From assembly GCF_036181745.1 (NCBI RefSeq), contig NZ_CP108080.1:2108001-2172000 (forward strand): a stretch of 64,000 nt of DNA. The letters are read 5' to 3'. The first letter of the stretch is position 1, and each line of letters opens with the position of its first letter. A program made the position numbers and the translations under genes. Source of the DNA: Streptomyces sp. NBC_00259. GTDB taxonomy: Bacteria; Actinomycetota; Actinomycetes; Streptomycetales; Streptomycetaceae. Positions 8,561 through 17,646 of this stretch are shown here, in pieces. The notes beneath the pieces were generated by a model. The model saw nothing but the letters and a program-made list of their open reading frames with translations. It made no database searches and was not told the DNA's origin.

Positions 8561-10009
8561 TCAGCCCATCGCCGCGACGCGGTCCCGGTACGTACGTACC
8601 GCGGCCGCGTCGCGGTACGGCTCGAGCCGCCGCTCGAAGTCCCGTACGTACTCGATCGCACGGGCGGACCGCATCTCCGAGGCCTGCTGCGCCGCCTCCG
8701 CACCCAGGGCGCACGCCTGGTCCAGCTCCCCCAGCCCCAGCCGGGCCGTCGCCAGGACGATTCGGCAGAAGAGCCGGCTGCGCGCGTACCCGGGGGCGCG
8801 CAGGTGCAGCGAGCGCTCCGCGTGCTGCACGGCCGCCCGGAACTGCTGCAGATCGCGGTGGCAGTGCCCGAACTCGTCCGCGAGCTGCGCCTCGTCGAAG
8901 AAGCGTGCCCAGTGCGGCGCGTCGTCCCCGGGACGCGCCGTGTCCAGCGCGCGCTCGGCCCGTACGAGCGAGGCCGTGGCGGCGCGTACCTCACCGAGCA
9001 CCGCGTGGCCGCGGGCCTCGACGGCGTGGAGCAGTGCCTGGACGACGGGCGGTACGGCGGAACCGACGCCCTGCTGGGCGACCCGGGTCAGCTGGACGGC
9101 CTCCCGCCCGTGCCCCAGGTAGACCGCCTGCCGGGCCATGGTGACCAGCACGTACGACCCGTAGGCCCGGTCACCGGCCGCCTGGGCCAGCCGCAGGGCC
9201 TGGACGAAGTACCGCTGCGCGAGACCGTGCGCGGCGATGTCGTACGACGTCCAGCCGGCCAGCCGGGTCAGATCCGCGGCGGCCGCGAACAGCCGGCGCC
9301 CGGTGTTCTCACCGTACGTGCCGCGCAGCATCGGCTCGGCCTCGTGCTCCAGGTAGCGGACGAGTGCCTGGCGGGCGTGTCCGCCGCCGTAGGCGTGGTC
9401 GAGGGTGCGGAAGAGCTCGCCGACCGACCGCAGGGCCGCGATGTCGCCGGGGGTGACGCGCTGGCCCGGCCCGCGGTCGGTGCCGCGCTGCCGCGGCACG
9501 GTGGAGCGGCCCTGGGAGGGCACGCGCACCGGCCCGCCGTTCTGCGCGGGATCGCCGCGGCTCACCTGTTCGTCCGCGCGCCCGATCAGCCAGTCCCGGC
9601 TCGGGACGACGAGCCCCGCCGGGGTGAACGCGATCTTCCGCAGCTCGGCATGGCTGCCGGAGTCCTTGCGCCACAGCCCGCTGACGATGTCCACGGCCTC
9701 CTCGGGCGTGGCCGCGAACTCCAGACCCGCGTAGACCGGCGCGCACGCGTCGAGCCCCAGGTCCTGCGCCGACAGCCGACGCCCGAGCCGCCGGGTGAAG
9801 ACCTCGGCGATGAGCGCGGGCGTCGTGCCGCGCGGCTGCTGTCCGCGCAGCCAGCGGGTCACCGACGTCTTGTCGTACCGCAGGTCGAGGCCGTGCTCCA
9901 GGCCCAGCTGATCCACCCGGCGGGCGAGCCCCGCGTTGGAGAATCCGGCTTCCGCGATGAGCGCGGCGAGCTGGCGGTTGGGGGTGCGCTGCGGGGGTCG
10001 GTCCGTCAT
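8561..10009 (-). CDS. HTH transcriptional regulator with TPR-like C-terminus
   Basis: This is a 482-residue regulator of a Streptomyces-typical type. Residues about 12-75 form an HTH (FSNAGLARRVDQLG and DKTSVTRWLRGQQPRGTTPALIAEVF), followed by a long alpha-helical region with Ala/Leu/Arg repeats (ALRLAQAAGDRAYGSYVLVTMARQAVYLG, QACALGAEAAQQ) that looks like degenerate TPRs. Such proteins often act in development or antibiotic control (NsdA is a named relative type), but the target cannot be read here. AGGAGA lies about 12 bases upstream of the ATG. It is divergent from lipB, with a 273-bp gap holding a palindromic repeat. The regulator at 52.8-54.2 kb shares the same overall plan. Confidence 0.82.
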   Translation of the reverse strand: MTDRPPQRTPNRQLAALIAEAGFSNAGLARRVDQLGLEHGLDLRYDKTSVTRWLRGQQPRGTTPALIAEVFTRRLGRRLSAQDLGLDACAPVYAGLEFAATPEEAVDIVSGLWRKDSGSHAELRKIAFTPAGLVVPSRDWLIGRADEQVSRGDPAQNGGPVRVPSQGRSTVPRQRGTDRGPGQRVTPGDIAALRSVGELFRTLDHAYGGGHARQALVRYLEHEAEPMLRGTYGENTGRRLFAAAADLTRLAGWTSYDIAAHGLAQRYFVQALRLAQAAGDRAYGSYVLVTMARQAVYLGHGREAVQLTRVAQQGVGSAVPPVVQALLHAVEARGHAVLGEVRAATASLVRAERALDTARPGDDAPHWARFFDEAQLADEFGHCHRDLQQFRAAVQHAERSLHLRAPGYARSRLFCRIVLATARLGLGELDQACALGAEAAQQASEMRSARAIEYVRDFERRLEPYRDAAAVRTYRDRVAAMG

Positions 10010-10053
10010 CAGCTGTGCGGTCTCCTGCCTTCCGGGCCCGGGTGCGGCCCTCG

Positions 10054-10122
10054 CAGCCTGGGGGTGCCTCCTGGGGGTTCCCCCCCAGGCGCGGCTCTGG
10101 GGGAGAAGCTCCGGGGGAGGAA
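10054..10122. repeat. REP-like palindromic G/C cluster
   Basis: CCTGGGGG (10070-10077) pairs with CCCCCAGG (10082-10089) across a 4-base loop and is flanked by further CTGGGGG and CTCCGGGGGAGG blocks. Runs of this kind recur between genes in many Streptomyces chromosomes. It lies in the gap between the HTH regulator and lipB. Confidence 0.55.
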
Positions 10123-10227
10123 CGGCGCGAATTTAGCGGCCCATACCGACCCAACCGCCACGTTCGTCCGGCATTCATCCGATCGTGTGAGGATTGAGGG
10201 CGGCGCTGACGGGTGCGACACGAGTCG

Positions 10228-10233
10228 TACAGT
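10228..10233 (+). promoter_or_regulatory. Possible lipB -10 box (TACAGT)
   Basis: TACAGT lies 50 bases upstream of the lipB GTG. It is the only good TANNNT match in the right place, and the leader that follows carries the GGAGG ribosome site. Confidence 0.35.
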
Positions 10234-10282
10234 GGCCGGGGGCGCGATGAGTGCACCGTGAAAGCTTTAGGGAGGCACAACG

Positions 10283-11137
10283 GTGAGCGAGCTGCGATTT
10301 GTCCATCTGGGCTTCGGCGACGACGCCGTCGAGTACCAGGCGGCCTGGGACGAGCAGCGCCGTGTGCACACGGCCCGGTTCGGCGGCGAGATCCCCGACA
10401 CCTGCCTGCTGCTGGAGCACCCGCCCGTCTACACGGCCGGGCGGCGTACGGAGGACAGCGAGCGCCCGCTGGACGGCACGCCGGTCATCGACGTCGACCG
10501 CGGCGGGAAGATCACCTGGCACGGGCCCGGCCAGCTGGTCGGCTACCCGATCATGCAGCTGCCCCGCCCGGTGGACGTGGTGGCCCACGTCCGGCGGCTG
10601 GAGGAGGCGCTGATCCGTACGTGCGCGGAGTTCGGCGTGGAGACCACCCGGGTCGAGGGCCGCAGCGGTGTGTGGGTGCTCGGCGACCCGGTCGAGCAGC
10701 GCCCGGCGTTCGGCGGCCTCTCGCTCGACTTCGACCCGCGCCTGCACGACGACGAGTTCGACCCGCGGCTGAGCGGACCGGAGTACGCCCCGTCCAACGC
10801 CGGCCAGCGGCGTGAGGACCGCAAGCTCGCGGCCATCGGCATCCGGGTCGCCAAGGGCGTCACGATGCACGGCTTCGCCCTGAACGTGAACCCGGACAAC
10901 ACCTGGTTCGACCGGATCGTGCCGTGCGGCATCCGGGACGCGGGGGTGGCCTCGCTGGCGAACGAACTGGGCCGGGACGTGAGCATCGCGGAGGTGCTCC
11001 CGGTCGTCGAGAGGCATCTGCGCGAGGTCCTGGAGAACGCGGATCTGCGGCCGCGGGAGGTCGAGGGGGAAACCGGCCTGGACGCCGGGCGTGGGACGGG
11101 GCGCGAGCCCGAGCCGGCCCCGGCGCCGACAGCCTGA
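10283..11137 (+). CDS. lipB: Octanoyltransferase LipB
   Basis: LipB moves the octanoyl group from octanoyl-ACP to the lipoyl domains of 2-oxoacid dehydrogenases and the glycine cleavage H protein, in the cytoplasm. Family marks are all present in the 284 residues: [13 protein letters not shown], the [18 protein letters not shown] core, the catalytic Lys in [24 protein letters not shown], and the catalytic Cys in [19 protein letters not shown] sits 7 bases before the GTG start. The last ~40 residues are a Pro/Glu/Gly-rich tail beyond the conserved domain. It is followed 102 bp later by lipA in the same direction, giving the whole two-step lipoate synthesis pair. Confidence 0.97.
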   Translation: MSELRFVHLGFGDDAVEYQAAWDEQRRVHTARFGGEIPDTCLLLEHPPVYTAGRRTEDSERPLDGTPVIDVDRGGKITWHGPGQLVGYPIMQLPRPVDVVAHVRRLEEALIRTCAEFGVETTRVEGRSGVWVLGDPVEQRPAFGGLSLDFDPRLHDDEFDPRLSGPEYAPSNAGQRREDRKLAAIGIRVAKGVTMHGFALNVNPDNTWFDRIVPCGIRDAGVASLANELGRDVSIAEVLPVVERHLREVLENADLRPREVEGETGLDAGRGTGREPEPAPAPTA

Positions 11138-11239
11138 GGAATGCCCGCCTCTGGCCAGAGGTTGGCCACCGGTGAGGGCATCACAATCATCGGGCGTACC
11201 CTGGTGTGCGCCGAGGAATCGAAGTGTAGGGAGCCGGTC

Positions 11240-12205
11240 GTGTCCGCTGTCGCACCCGACGGACGCAAGATGCTGCGTCTGGAGGTCCGGAACAGCCAGA
11301 CCCCCATCGAGCGCAAGCCCGAGTGGATCAAGACCCGGGCGAAAATGGGCCCCGAGTACAACCAGCTGCAGAAGCTCGTGAAGAGCGAGGGTCTGCACAC
11401 GGTGTGCCAGGAGGCCGGCTGTCCGAACATCTTCGAATGCTGGGAGGACCGCGAGGCCACCTTCCTCATCGGCGGCGACCAGTGCACCCGGCGCTGCGAC
11501 TTCTGCCAGATCGACACGGGCAAGCCGCAGGCCCTCGACCGTGACGAGCCCCGCCGCGTCGGCGAGTCGGTCGTCACGATGGACCTGAACTACGCCACGA
11601 TCACCGGCGTCGCCCGCGACGACCTGGAGGACGGCGGCGCCTGGCTGTACGCGGAGACCGTGCGCCAGATCCACGCCCAGACCGCGGACCGCGAGGCCGG
11701 CCGGACCAAGGTCGAGCTGCTGATCCCCGACTTCAACGCGGAGCCGGACCAGCTGGCCGAGGTCTTCTCCTCCCGCCCCGAGGTCCTCGCGCACAACGTC
11801 GAGACCGTCCCCCGGATCTTCAAGCGCATCCGCCCCGGATTCCGCTACGAGCGCTCGCTGAAGGTGATCACCGAGGCCCGCGCGGCCGGCCTGGTCACCA
11901 AGTCGAACCTGATCCTCGGCATGGGCGAGACCCGTGAGGAGGTCAGCGAGGCGCTGCAGCACCTGCACGACGCGGGCTGCGAGCTGATCACCATCACCCA
12001 GTACCTCCGGCCCTCGGTCCGGCACCATCCCGTCGAGCGCTGGGTGAAGCCGCACGAGTTCGTGGAGCTGAAGGAGGAGGCCGAGGAGATCGGCTTCTCC
12101 GGAGTGATGTCGGGTCCGCTGGTGCGATCCTCGTACCGCGCGGGCCGCCTCTTCCAGCAGGCCATCGAGAAGCGTGGGGAGATCGCCGTTACGCAGGCGG
12201 TGTGA
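11240..12205 (+). CDS. lipA: Lipoyl synthase LipA
   Basis: LipA is a radical-SAM enzyme that inserts two sulfurs into protein-bound octanoate. It has 321 residues from the GTG at 11240. The auxiliary cluster motif ([12 protein letters not shown]), the radical-SAM triad CTRRCDFC and the C-terminal RSSYRAG motif that ligates the auxiliary cluster are all visible. An upstream in-frame ATG at 11141 would add 33 residues unlike the family; GGGAG just before 11240 and the familiar start [18 protein letters not shown] decide for the shorter form. It completes the pathway begun by LipB. Confidence 0.97.
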   Translation: MSAVAPDGRKMLRLEVRNSQTPIERKPEWIKTRAKMGPEYNQLQKLVKSEGLHTVCQEAGCPNIFECWEDREATFLIGGDQCTRRCDFCQIDTGKPQALDRDEPRRVGESVVTMDLNYATITGVARDDLEDGGAWLYAETVRQIHAQTADREAGRTKVELLIPDFNAEPDQLAEVFSSRPEVLAHNVETVPRIFKRIRPGFRYERSLKVITEARAAGLVTKSNLILGMGETREEVSEALQHLHDAGCELITITQYLRPSVRHHPVERWVKPHEFVELKEEAEEIGFSGVMSGPLVRSSYRAGRLFQQAIEKRGEIAVTQAV

Positions 12206-12248
12206 ACTCCCGCACAGGAAACTACCGGCCGGTAACGGCCAATTGGGC

Positions 12249-12292
12249 GCGGCCCGTACGCTCCCCGCAGGTCGCGGGCGCGTACGGGCCGC
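12249..12292 (+). terminator. Hairpin after lipA
   Basis: A perfect 12-bp stem (GCGGCCCGTACG with its complement at 12281-12292) encloses a GC-rich loop, 43 bases after the lipA stop. It lacks a U-run, as is usual for Streptomyces. Confidence 0.6.
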
Positions 12293-12439
12293 GTCAGGAT
12301 TCCGGGGTAGCGAGTAAAGGTTTCATCGGTGTTTGACCGGTCGGTCACGCCCTGGTAACACCAATCAGTGACTCTGGCTTTACGCACCGCACGCACACTC
12401 CCACCGCTCATCACCCCGCCCCCGAGGGAGATCTCCACC

Positions 12440-12643
12440 ATGCAGGCCGCGACTTCCGTACGCGCCAACGCCTTCCCGACCTTCACCCAGGCTCTCCTCG
12501 CCGTCGAGTCCGTACTCCTGAGCGGCGGCCAGCGCACCGCCCGCCGCAACGCCTGGACCGCGGTCCTCGAGGACCGCCGTCGCGCCAAGGACCGGGTCGA
12601 GGCGCAGCACGTGCTGGAGGCCGTGGCGACTCGCTCTTCCTGA
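12440..12643 (+). CDS. Small conserved hypothetical protein
   Basis: This is a basic protein of 67 residues starting MQAATSVRANAFPTFTQALLAVESV, with a helix-forming middle and a charged second half (GGQRTARRNAWTAVLEDRRRAKDR). The ATG at 12440 is preceded by GAGGGAGA. A longer reading from 12368 is open but starts in Pro-rich sequence without a ribosome site. I recognise it only as a protein kept between lipA and the next membrane protein in streptomycetes; no function can be given. It could be a small nucleic-acid- or protein-binding factor. About 235 bp of promoter region precede it. Confidence 0.7.
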   Translation: MQAATSVRANAFPTFTQALLAVESVLLSGGQRTARRNAWTAVLEDRRRAKDRVEAQHVLEAVATRSS

Positions 12644-12649
12644 GGCACG

Positions 12650-12655
12650 TAAACT
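12650..12655 (+). promoter_or_regulatory. -10 box (TAAACT) of the leaderless DUF4191 gene
   Basis: TAAACT ends 6 bases before the ATG at 12662 and no ribosome site is present, so the mRNA is probably leaderless. Confidence 0.55.
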
Positions 12656-12661
12656 TCAGGC

Positions 12662-13360
12662 ATGGCGAGGAAGGAACAGGCAGAGAACTCTGCGAACCCC
12701 GGGCGACTCAAGCAGATCGCCCTTACCTACAAGATGACCAGGCGGGCCGACTCGAAGATCGGTCTTGTCCTCGCGGGTGTGGGAATCGTCACCTTCGGTG
12801 TCTTCCTCGCGATCGGTTTTCTGATCGACCACCCGATCTATCTGGGCGTCCTGGGCTTCCTGCTGGCCTTCCTCGCGATGGCGATCGTCTTCGGACGCCG
12901 CGCCGAGCGCGCCGCCTTCGGGCAGATGGAAGGACAGCCGGGTGCGGCGGCCGCGGTGCTCCAGAACGTGGGCAGAGGCTGGACCACGACCCCCGCGGTC
13001 GCGATGAACCGCAGCCAGGACGTCGTCCACCGGGCCGTCGGCAAGGCCGGCATCGTGCTGGTGGCCGAGGGCAACCCGAACCGGCTGAAGACCCTGCTGG
13101 CGGCCGAGAAGAAGCGGATGGCCCGGGTCGCCGTGGACGCCCCGGTCCACGACATCGTCGTCGGCAACGACGAGGGCCAGGTGCCGCTGAAGAAGCTCCG
13201 CACCACGATGATGAAGCTGCCGCGCGTGCTCACCGGCCCGCAGGTGACGCAGACGAACGACCGTCTGCGCGCGATGGGCGACCTGATGAGCAACATGCCG
13301 CTGCCGAAGGGCCCGATGCCGAAGGGCATGCGGATGCCGCGCGGCGGAAAGATGCGCTGA
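12662..13360 (+). CDS. DUF4191 integral membrane protein
   Basis: This is a membrane protein of 232 residues with two membrane spans (about residues 33-55, LVLAGVGIVTFGVFLAIGFL, and 60-80, YLGVLGFLLAFLAMAIVF). A cytoplasmic C-terminal region of about 150 residues ends in a Met/Pro/Lys-rich tail (MPLPKGPMPKGMRMPRGG). The family is found across actinobacteria near glnA and lipA; its function is unknown. The start codon follows a -10 box by 6 bases. A strong terminator follows. Confidence 0.85.
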   Translation: MARKEQAENSANPGRLKQIALTYKMTRRADSKIGLVLAGVGIVTFGVFLAIGFLIDHPIYLGVLGFLLAFLAMAIVFGRRAERAAFGQMEGQPGAAAAVLQNVGRGWTTTPAVAMNRSQDVVHRAVGKAGIVLVAEGNPNRLKTLLAAEKKRMARVAVDAPVHDIVVGNDEGQVPLKKLRTTMMKLPRVLTGPQVTQTNDRLRAMGDLMSNMPLPKGPMPKGMRMPRGGKMR

Positions 13361-13383
13361 CGTACTCGCGGCTACGACGTGAG

Positions 13384-13416
13384 GAGGGGCGCCCCGGATC
13401 TCCCGGGGCGCCCCTC
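13384..13416. terminator. Strong terminator hairpin after the DUF4191 gene
   Basis: A perfect 14-bp stem (13384-13397 with 13403-13416) closes a 5-base loop ATCTC and ends in CTTC. It lies between convergent genes and could stop transcription from both sides. Confidence 0.85.
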
Positions 13417-13484
13417 TTCATGTCTCGGTTCTTCACGTCTCGCGCCATGGAGCCGGCCCACTGTCCGGAGCCGGCCCTGCTGAG

Positions 13485-13952
13485 TCAGATCCGCACCTGG
13501 ACGGAGCGGGAGAGCCGGTCATGGAGGCCGCGTCCGTCGCGGTCCCACACCAGCGCCGGAATGGCCAGGCAGAGCAGCACGCTCCTGACGAGGACCTTGC
13601 CGATGCCGAGCCGTCCGCCGTCCTCGGCGACGACGCGCAGACCGAGGATCCGCTTACCGGGAGTGCTGCCGAGGGTGCCCACGGTCAGCACGCTCAGGAC
13701 GAGGAAGATCCCCAGCGCCCAGTTCCCCGCGGCCTGCTGGTCACCGTCCGCGAAGAGCCCGTATGCGATCAGCATGCACAGGGCCCAGTCGATGAAGAGC
13801 GCACCGAAGCGCCGTCCGAGCGGGGCGACGGAGCCGGGGCCCTGCTCCGGCAGCCCGAGCCGCTCGCCCCGGTATCCGAATTCGGCGCCCATGTCCTCGG
13901 CCGCCGCGCGGGGCCCGGACAGCCACGATCCGATTGCTTGCCTGTTGTCCAC
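13485..13952 (-). CDS. RDD family membrane protein
   Basis: This is a small membrane protein of 155 residues. The family's conserved Arg and Asp are in RRFGALFIDW (residue about 48), with a second Asp cluster in the C-terminal DRDGRGLHDRLSRS. Three hydrophobic spans are visible, at about residues 50-70, 78-95 and 122-135. The transport role suggested for some RDD proteins is not proven. The GTG start at 13952 follows a TACCGT box by 6 bases and has no ribosome site, suggesting a leaderless mRNA. It is convergent with the DUF4191 gene and divergent from glnA. Confidence 0.85.
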   Translation of the reverse strand: MDNRQAIGSWLSGPRAAAEDMGAEFGYRGERLGLPEQGPGSVAPLGRRFGALFIDWALCMLIAYGLFADGDQQAAGNWALGIFLVLSVLTVGTLGSTPGKRILGLRVVAEDGGRLGIGKVLVRSVLLCLAIPALVWDRDGRGLHDRLSRSVQVRI

Positions 13953-13958
13953 CCGTCA

Positions 13959-13964
13959 ACGGTA
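13959..13964 (-). promoter_or_regulatory. -10 box (TACCGT) of the leaderless RDD gene
   Basis: On the minus strand TACCGT ends 6 bases before the GTG at 13952, with no ribosome site between them. Confidence 0.5.
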
Positions 13965-14059
13965 CTGTGCACGCTTTTGATCACCGCCGCCCGGGTCACA
14001 CCTCGGGCCCACTCCGGTCACCCGTACCCACGGTCTTCACACGGCTCACCACCGGCTCG

Positions 14060-14076
14060 GTTAACTTCCGCGAAAC
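14060..14076 (+). promoter_or_regulatory. GlnR-type operator upstream of glnA
   Basis: GTTAAC-6 bases-GAAAC fits the GlnR box pattern (gTnAc-n6-GaAAc) and lies about 125 bp upstream of the glnA ATG. From established knowledge, GlnR activates glnA under nitrogen limitation in Streptomyces. Assignment of this site to GlnR rests on motif match only. Confidence 0.7.
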
Positions 14077-14198
14077 AAATGAGTCATGCTGGAGAAATCC
14101 CGTCTGCCTAGGGTCGTGTGCAGCGTGTGCCACCGCACTGGCCGCACGACCCGAGTCACAACCCCGCCCATCCCCGGGTCGGGAGTAGGAGGAGTTGG

Positions 14199-15608
14199 AT
14201 GTTCCAGAACGCCGACGACGCCAAGAAGTACATCGCGGACAACGACGTGAAGATGATCGACGTCCGGTTCTGCGACCTTCCCGGCGTGATGCAGCACTTC
14301 ACGATTCCGGCCACGGCGTTCGACCCGTCCGAGGAGCTCGCCTTCGACGGCTCGTCGATCCGCGGTTTCCAGGCGATCCACGAGTCCGACATGGCGCTGC
14401 GCGCGGACCTGTCCACCGCGCGTCTGGACCCGTTCCGCCGCGACAAGACCCTCAACATCAACTTCTTCATCCACGACCCGATCACCGGCGAGCAGTACAG
14501 CCGTGACCCGCGGAACATCGCCAAGAAGGCCGAGGCCTACCTCGCCTCCACCGGCATCGCGGACACCGCGTACTTCGGTCCCGAGGCCGAGTTCTACGTC
14601 TTCGACAGCGTGCGCTTCCAGACCAGCGCCAACGAGGGCTTCTACCACATCGACTCCGAGGCCGGTGCCTGGAACACGGGCGCGATCGAGGACAACCGCG
14701 GCTACAAGGTCCGCTACAAGGGCGGCTACTTCCCGGCCCCGCCGGTCGACCACTTCGCCGACCTGCGCGCCGAGATCTCCCTGGAGCTGGAGAACGTCGG
14801 CCTCCAGGTCGAGCGCCAGCACCACGAGGTCGGCACCGCCGGCCAGGCCGAGATCAACTACAAGTTCAACACGCTGCTCGCCGCGGCCGACGACCTGATG
14901 CTCTTCAAGTACATCGTGAAGAACGTCGCCTGGCGCAACGGCAAGACCGCGACCTTCATGCCCAAGCCGATCTTCGGCGACAACGGCTCCGGCATGCACG
15001 TCCACCAGTCCCTGTGGCAGGGCGGCTCGCCGCTCTTCTACGACGAGCAGGGCTACGCGGGCCTCTCGGACACCGCCCGCTACTACATCGGCGGCATCCT
15101 GAAGCACGCCCCGTCGCTGCTGGCCTTCACCAACCCGACGGTGAACTCGTACCACCGCCTGGTCCCGGGCTTCGAGGCGCCGGTCAACCTGGTGTACTCG
15201 CAGCGCAACCGCTCGGCCGCGATGCGTATCCCGATCACTGGTTCCAACCCGAAGGCCAAGCGCGTCGAGTTCCGCGCCCCGGACCCGTCCTCGAACCCGT
15301 ACCTGGCCTTCTCCGCCCTGATGCTGGCGGGTCTGGACGGCATCAAGAACAAGATCGAGCCGGCCGAGCCGATCGACAAGGACCTCTACGAGCTGGCCCC
15401 GGAGGAGCACGCGGGCGTCCCGCAGGTCCCGACCTCCCTCCCGGCGGTCCTCGAGGCCCTGGAGGCGGACAACGAGTACCTGCAGGCGGGCGGCGTCTTC
15501 ACGTCCGACCTGATCGAGACCTGGATCGACTACAAGCGCACGAACGAGATCGCGCCGATCCAGCTCCGTCCGCACCCGCACGAGTTCGAGCTGTACTTCG
15601 ACATCTAG
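14199..15608 (+). CDS. glnA: Glutamine synthetase type I (GlnA)
   Basis: This enzyme makes glutamine from glutamate, ammonia and ATP, and acts as a cytoplasmic dodecamer. The length is 469 residues, standard for GSI. Visible marks are FDGSSIRGF near the N-terminus, [20 protein letters not shown] (ATP/active site), NRSAAMRIP, and [10 protein letters not shown], which holds the Tyr adenylylated by GlnE. AGGAGG eight bases before the ATG at 14199 fixes the start; an in-frame extension to 14118 is not needed. A GlnR-type box lies upstream and a strong terminator follows. A second, type II synthetase sits at 25 kb, as is usual for streptomycetes. Confidence 0.98.
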   Translation: MFQNADDAKKYIADNDVKMIDVRFCDLPGVMQHFTIPATAFDPSEELAFDGSSIRGFQAIHESDMALRADLSTARLDPFRRDKTLNINFFIHDPITGEQYSRDPRNIAKKAEAYLASTGIADTAYFGPEAEFYVFDSVRFQTSANEGFYHIDSEAGAWNTGAIEDNRGYKVRYKGGYFPAPPVDHFADLRAEISLELENVGLQVERQHHEVGTAGQAEINYKFNTLLAAADDLMLFKYIVKNVAWRNGKTATFMPKPIFGDNGSGMHVHQSLWQGGSPLFYDEQGYAGLSDTARYYIGGILKHAPSLLAFTNPTVNSYHRLVPGFEAPVNLVYSQRNRSAAMRIPITGSNPKAKRVEFRAPDPSSNPYLAFSALMLAGLDGIKNKIEPAEPIDKDLYELAPEEHAGVPQVPTSLPAVLEALEADNEYLQAGGVFTSDLIETWIDYKRTNEIAPIQLRPHPHEFELYFDI

Positions 15609-15655
15609 GAACGCCCCGGGTCGGAGCGGGTATCCGCTCGCCTGGGCCGTCCGTG

Positions 15656-15706
15656 GGCCGTCGGCCGTGCTCTTCCCTCAACGGAAGGCACGGCCGACGG
15701 CCTTTT
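15656..15706 (+). terminator. glnA terminator
   Basis: A perfect 15-bp stem (15656-15670 with 15688-15702) is followed directly by TTTT. It starts 48 bases after the glnA stop. Confidence 0.9.
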
Positions 15707-15714
15707 CTGCGGGA

Positions 15715-15756
15715 GCCGTTCGGTCTCAGCCGTTCGGTCTCAGCCGTTCGGTCTCA
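15715..15756. repeat. 14-bp tandem repeat ending in a stop codon
   Basis: Three exact copies of GCCGTTCGGTCTCA lie at 15715, 15729 and 15743. The TCA ending the third copy is the stop codon of the acyltransferase gene on the minus strand. Confidence 0.9.
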
Positions 15757-17646
15757 GCTCCCGGCCCGCCCGGATTCCATCAGTTCCCGCAGCTCCGCCA
15801 CCGCCTCCCTCAGCCGGTCCGCGAAGGTGCGCATCTGGTCGGCGACCGGTTCGGGGGTGCTCAGGTAGAGGTTGAAGCGGTCCGGCAGGAGGACGTAGGC
15901 GACGCCGATGCAGCGGCTGCTGGTGGAGCCGAAGCCGAAGTACTGGATGTTGTGGGACGGCGCGGAGCTGGTGCTGAGGTAGTCGTCGCGCAGGGTGAGC
16001 CAGCCCGGGGTGCGGTAGAGGGCCGGCTGCTCGTCGACGCCCAGGGCGGGGCCGCGGCGGCGCTGGATGAGTTCGAGTTCCCAGAGGTGCTGTTCGGGGA
16101 CCTGGCCCGCCTGGGAGGCCTTCGCGCGGGCCACATGGGCCTGGGCGGCGGTGCGGAAGGCCGCACGGCGGGCGGCCGGAGAGGCCGAGGGGTCCTCCAT
16201 CGCGGCGACGAAGGCCACCATCTCGGGGGTGACGACGCGCATCGCCTCGGTGCGGCCGTTGCGGTACTGGCGGGTGGCGATCGACTCGTACGTGGCGCCG
16301 AGGAGGCCCTTGGCGCGCTGGTGGGCCAGCTGGTAGGCGCACTGGACGAAGGCGTCCGGCGAGACGCCGAGGGCCTTGGCCGTGGTGCTGCCGAAGTCGG
16401 GGAAGGACACGGTGGTGGTCGCGGCGGCCCGGCCGTACGCGGCGAAAGCGTCGGCGGCGGCGCGCACCTGGTCCCGTAGCGCGGCGTCGAGTCCGAAGAC
16501 GACCTGTTCCATGGCCGGCAGGCCCTGGGAGCGGGCTCCGGAGTTCCGGGAGTGCTCCTCCGCCGGGTTGCTGAGGAGGAAGTCGGTGAAGCTGAGGATG
16601 GTGGTGCCGTCGAGTTCGCAGTGTTCGACGTTGATGCCCGCGCGGCCGTCCGCGAAGACGATCAGGGAGAGGGCCTTGTCGAACCAGCGGTTGCCGCGGT
16701 CGCCGTAGAGCAGTTCGTCGCAGGCCTCCTGGGTGTCCGCCGGGGCGAAGTCCTCCAGGCAGACGCAGAACAGCGCGGTCTCGACGACGTCGAGGGCGTC
16801 CGCGTTGCGGGGGTCGTGGTCGAGCAGGGACGCACGGGCGGCCGCCCACTCCGCCCGCGCCATGGTGGTGAGATGGCCCACCGAGGTGTCCGCGGCGGCC
16901 GGCTCGTCGCCGGCCTTCATGACGGCGCGCAGCCCGGCCGCCAGGTCGTCCAGCCCGTACGGGACGCCGTCCGCGCCGAGCACCTCCAGGCGGAACATGC
17001 CGCCGCGGAAGAAGACCACGATGTGCCGGGCGTCGGACGGACCCGGCCAGGCGTCGCTGTAGGGGGCGCGGACGGTGTCCTGCTGGGCGCCCGGGATACG
17101 GGTGGCGGAGAAGAGGAACCTGTTCTGCACCATCGACTGGGGCACGCCGCGCTGCACCACGGGCGGAAGGAGTTCGCGGTCGAGCTGCCGCTTGTAGTTC
17201 AGGGCGCCCGCGATGAGCCCGGCCGCGCGCTCGGTCTGGGCCAGGCCGGAGTCCTGGAACAGGAAGAAGAAGTTGGCGTTGAGCGCGATCCGGTCCCGGC
17301 GGCCCAGGTAGCGGTACGGCCAGAAGGTGTCGAGCCAGCTGTGCACGCCGTCCGTGGCGTCGTACTCCTCCAGGGCCGCGTGCAGCGCCCGGCCGGGCCC
17401 GTCGGGCCGGAGGAAGGCGGCGACCTCCGCCTCGGTCGCCGCCAGTTCGTCGGGGCCGAGCAGCGGTGCGCACCAGGCGAGGAACCTCTCGCAGCTCGCC
17501 TCCAGCGTGGGCAGCGGTACGCGCGGCAGGCTTTCCTCGTTGGCGAAGGTCGTCGCGCCGTGGCTCGCCGTGCCGCCGGCAGCCGTGCCGCCGCTCGTCG
17601 TGCCGCCGGCCGCCGTGCCGCCTGCTACGCCCTGACTGATGTTCAC
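15754..17646 (-). CDS. Carnitine/choline O-acyltransferase family protein
   Basis: This is an acyl-CoA-dependent transferase that would move an acyl group to the hydroxyl of carnitine, choline or a similar betaine. It has 630 residues, matching the ~600-residue eukaryotic-type enzymes. Family marks are WLDTFWPYRYLGRRDRIALNANFFF (about 104-128), YKRQLDRELLPPV, and the active-site block INVEHCELDGTTILSF, where His342 is the expected catalytic base. The first ~30 residues are a Gly/Thr/Ala repeat (TAAGGTTSGGTAAGG). The GTG at 17646 overlaps the methyltransferase stop by 4 bases, so the genes are coupled. A true bacterial carnitine acyltransferase in this setting is unusual; the acceptor may be a compound made by the two genes upstream. 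Confidence 0.85.
   Translation of the reverse strand: MNISQGVAGGTAAGGTTSGGTAAGGTASHGATTFANEESLPRVPLPTLEASCERFLAWCAPLLGPDELAATEAEVAAFLRPDGPGRALHAALEEYDATDGVHSWLDTFWPYRYLGRRDRIALNANFFFLFQDSGLAQTERAAGLIAGALNYKRQLDRELLPPVVQRGVPQSMVQNRFLFSATRIPGAQQDTVRAPYSDAWPGPSDARHIVVFFRGGMFRLEVLGADGVPYGLDDLAAGLRAVMKAGDEPAAADTSVGHLTTMARAEWAAARASLLDHDPRNADALDVVETALFCVCLEDFAPADTQEACDELLYGDRGNRWFDKALSLIVFADGRAGINVEHCELDGTTILSFTDFLLSNPAEEHSRNSGARSQGLPAMEQVVFGLDAALRDQVRAAADAFAAYGRAAATTTVSFPDFGSTTAKALGVSPDAFVQCAYQLAHQRAKGLLGATYESIATRQYRNGRTEAMRVVTPEMVAFVAAMEDPSASPAARRAAFRTAAQAHVARAKASQAGQVPEQHLWELELIQRRRGPALGVDEQPALYRTPGWLTLRDDYLSTSSAPSHNIQYFGFGSTSSRCIGVAYVLLPDRFNLYLSTPEPVADQMRTFADRLREAVAELRELMESGRAGS

Noticed and set aside
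11141..11239. Longer LipA start at 11141
   Set aside because: The added 33 residues are unlike the LipA family, while GGGAG precedes the GTG at 11240.
12300..12360. GlnR-like motif (GGTTTCATCGGTGTTTG) upstream of the small gene at 12440
   Set aside because: The two halves do not fit the box spacing and sequence well enough, and the gene has no nitrogen link.
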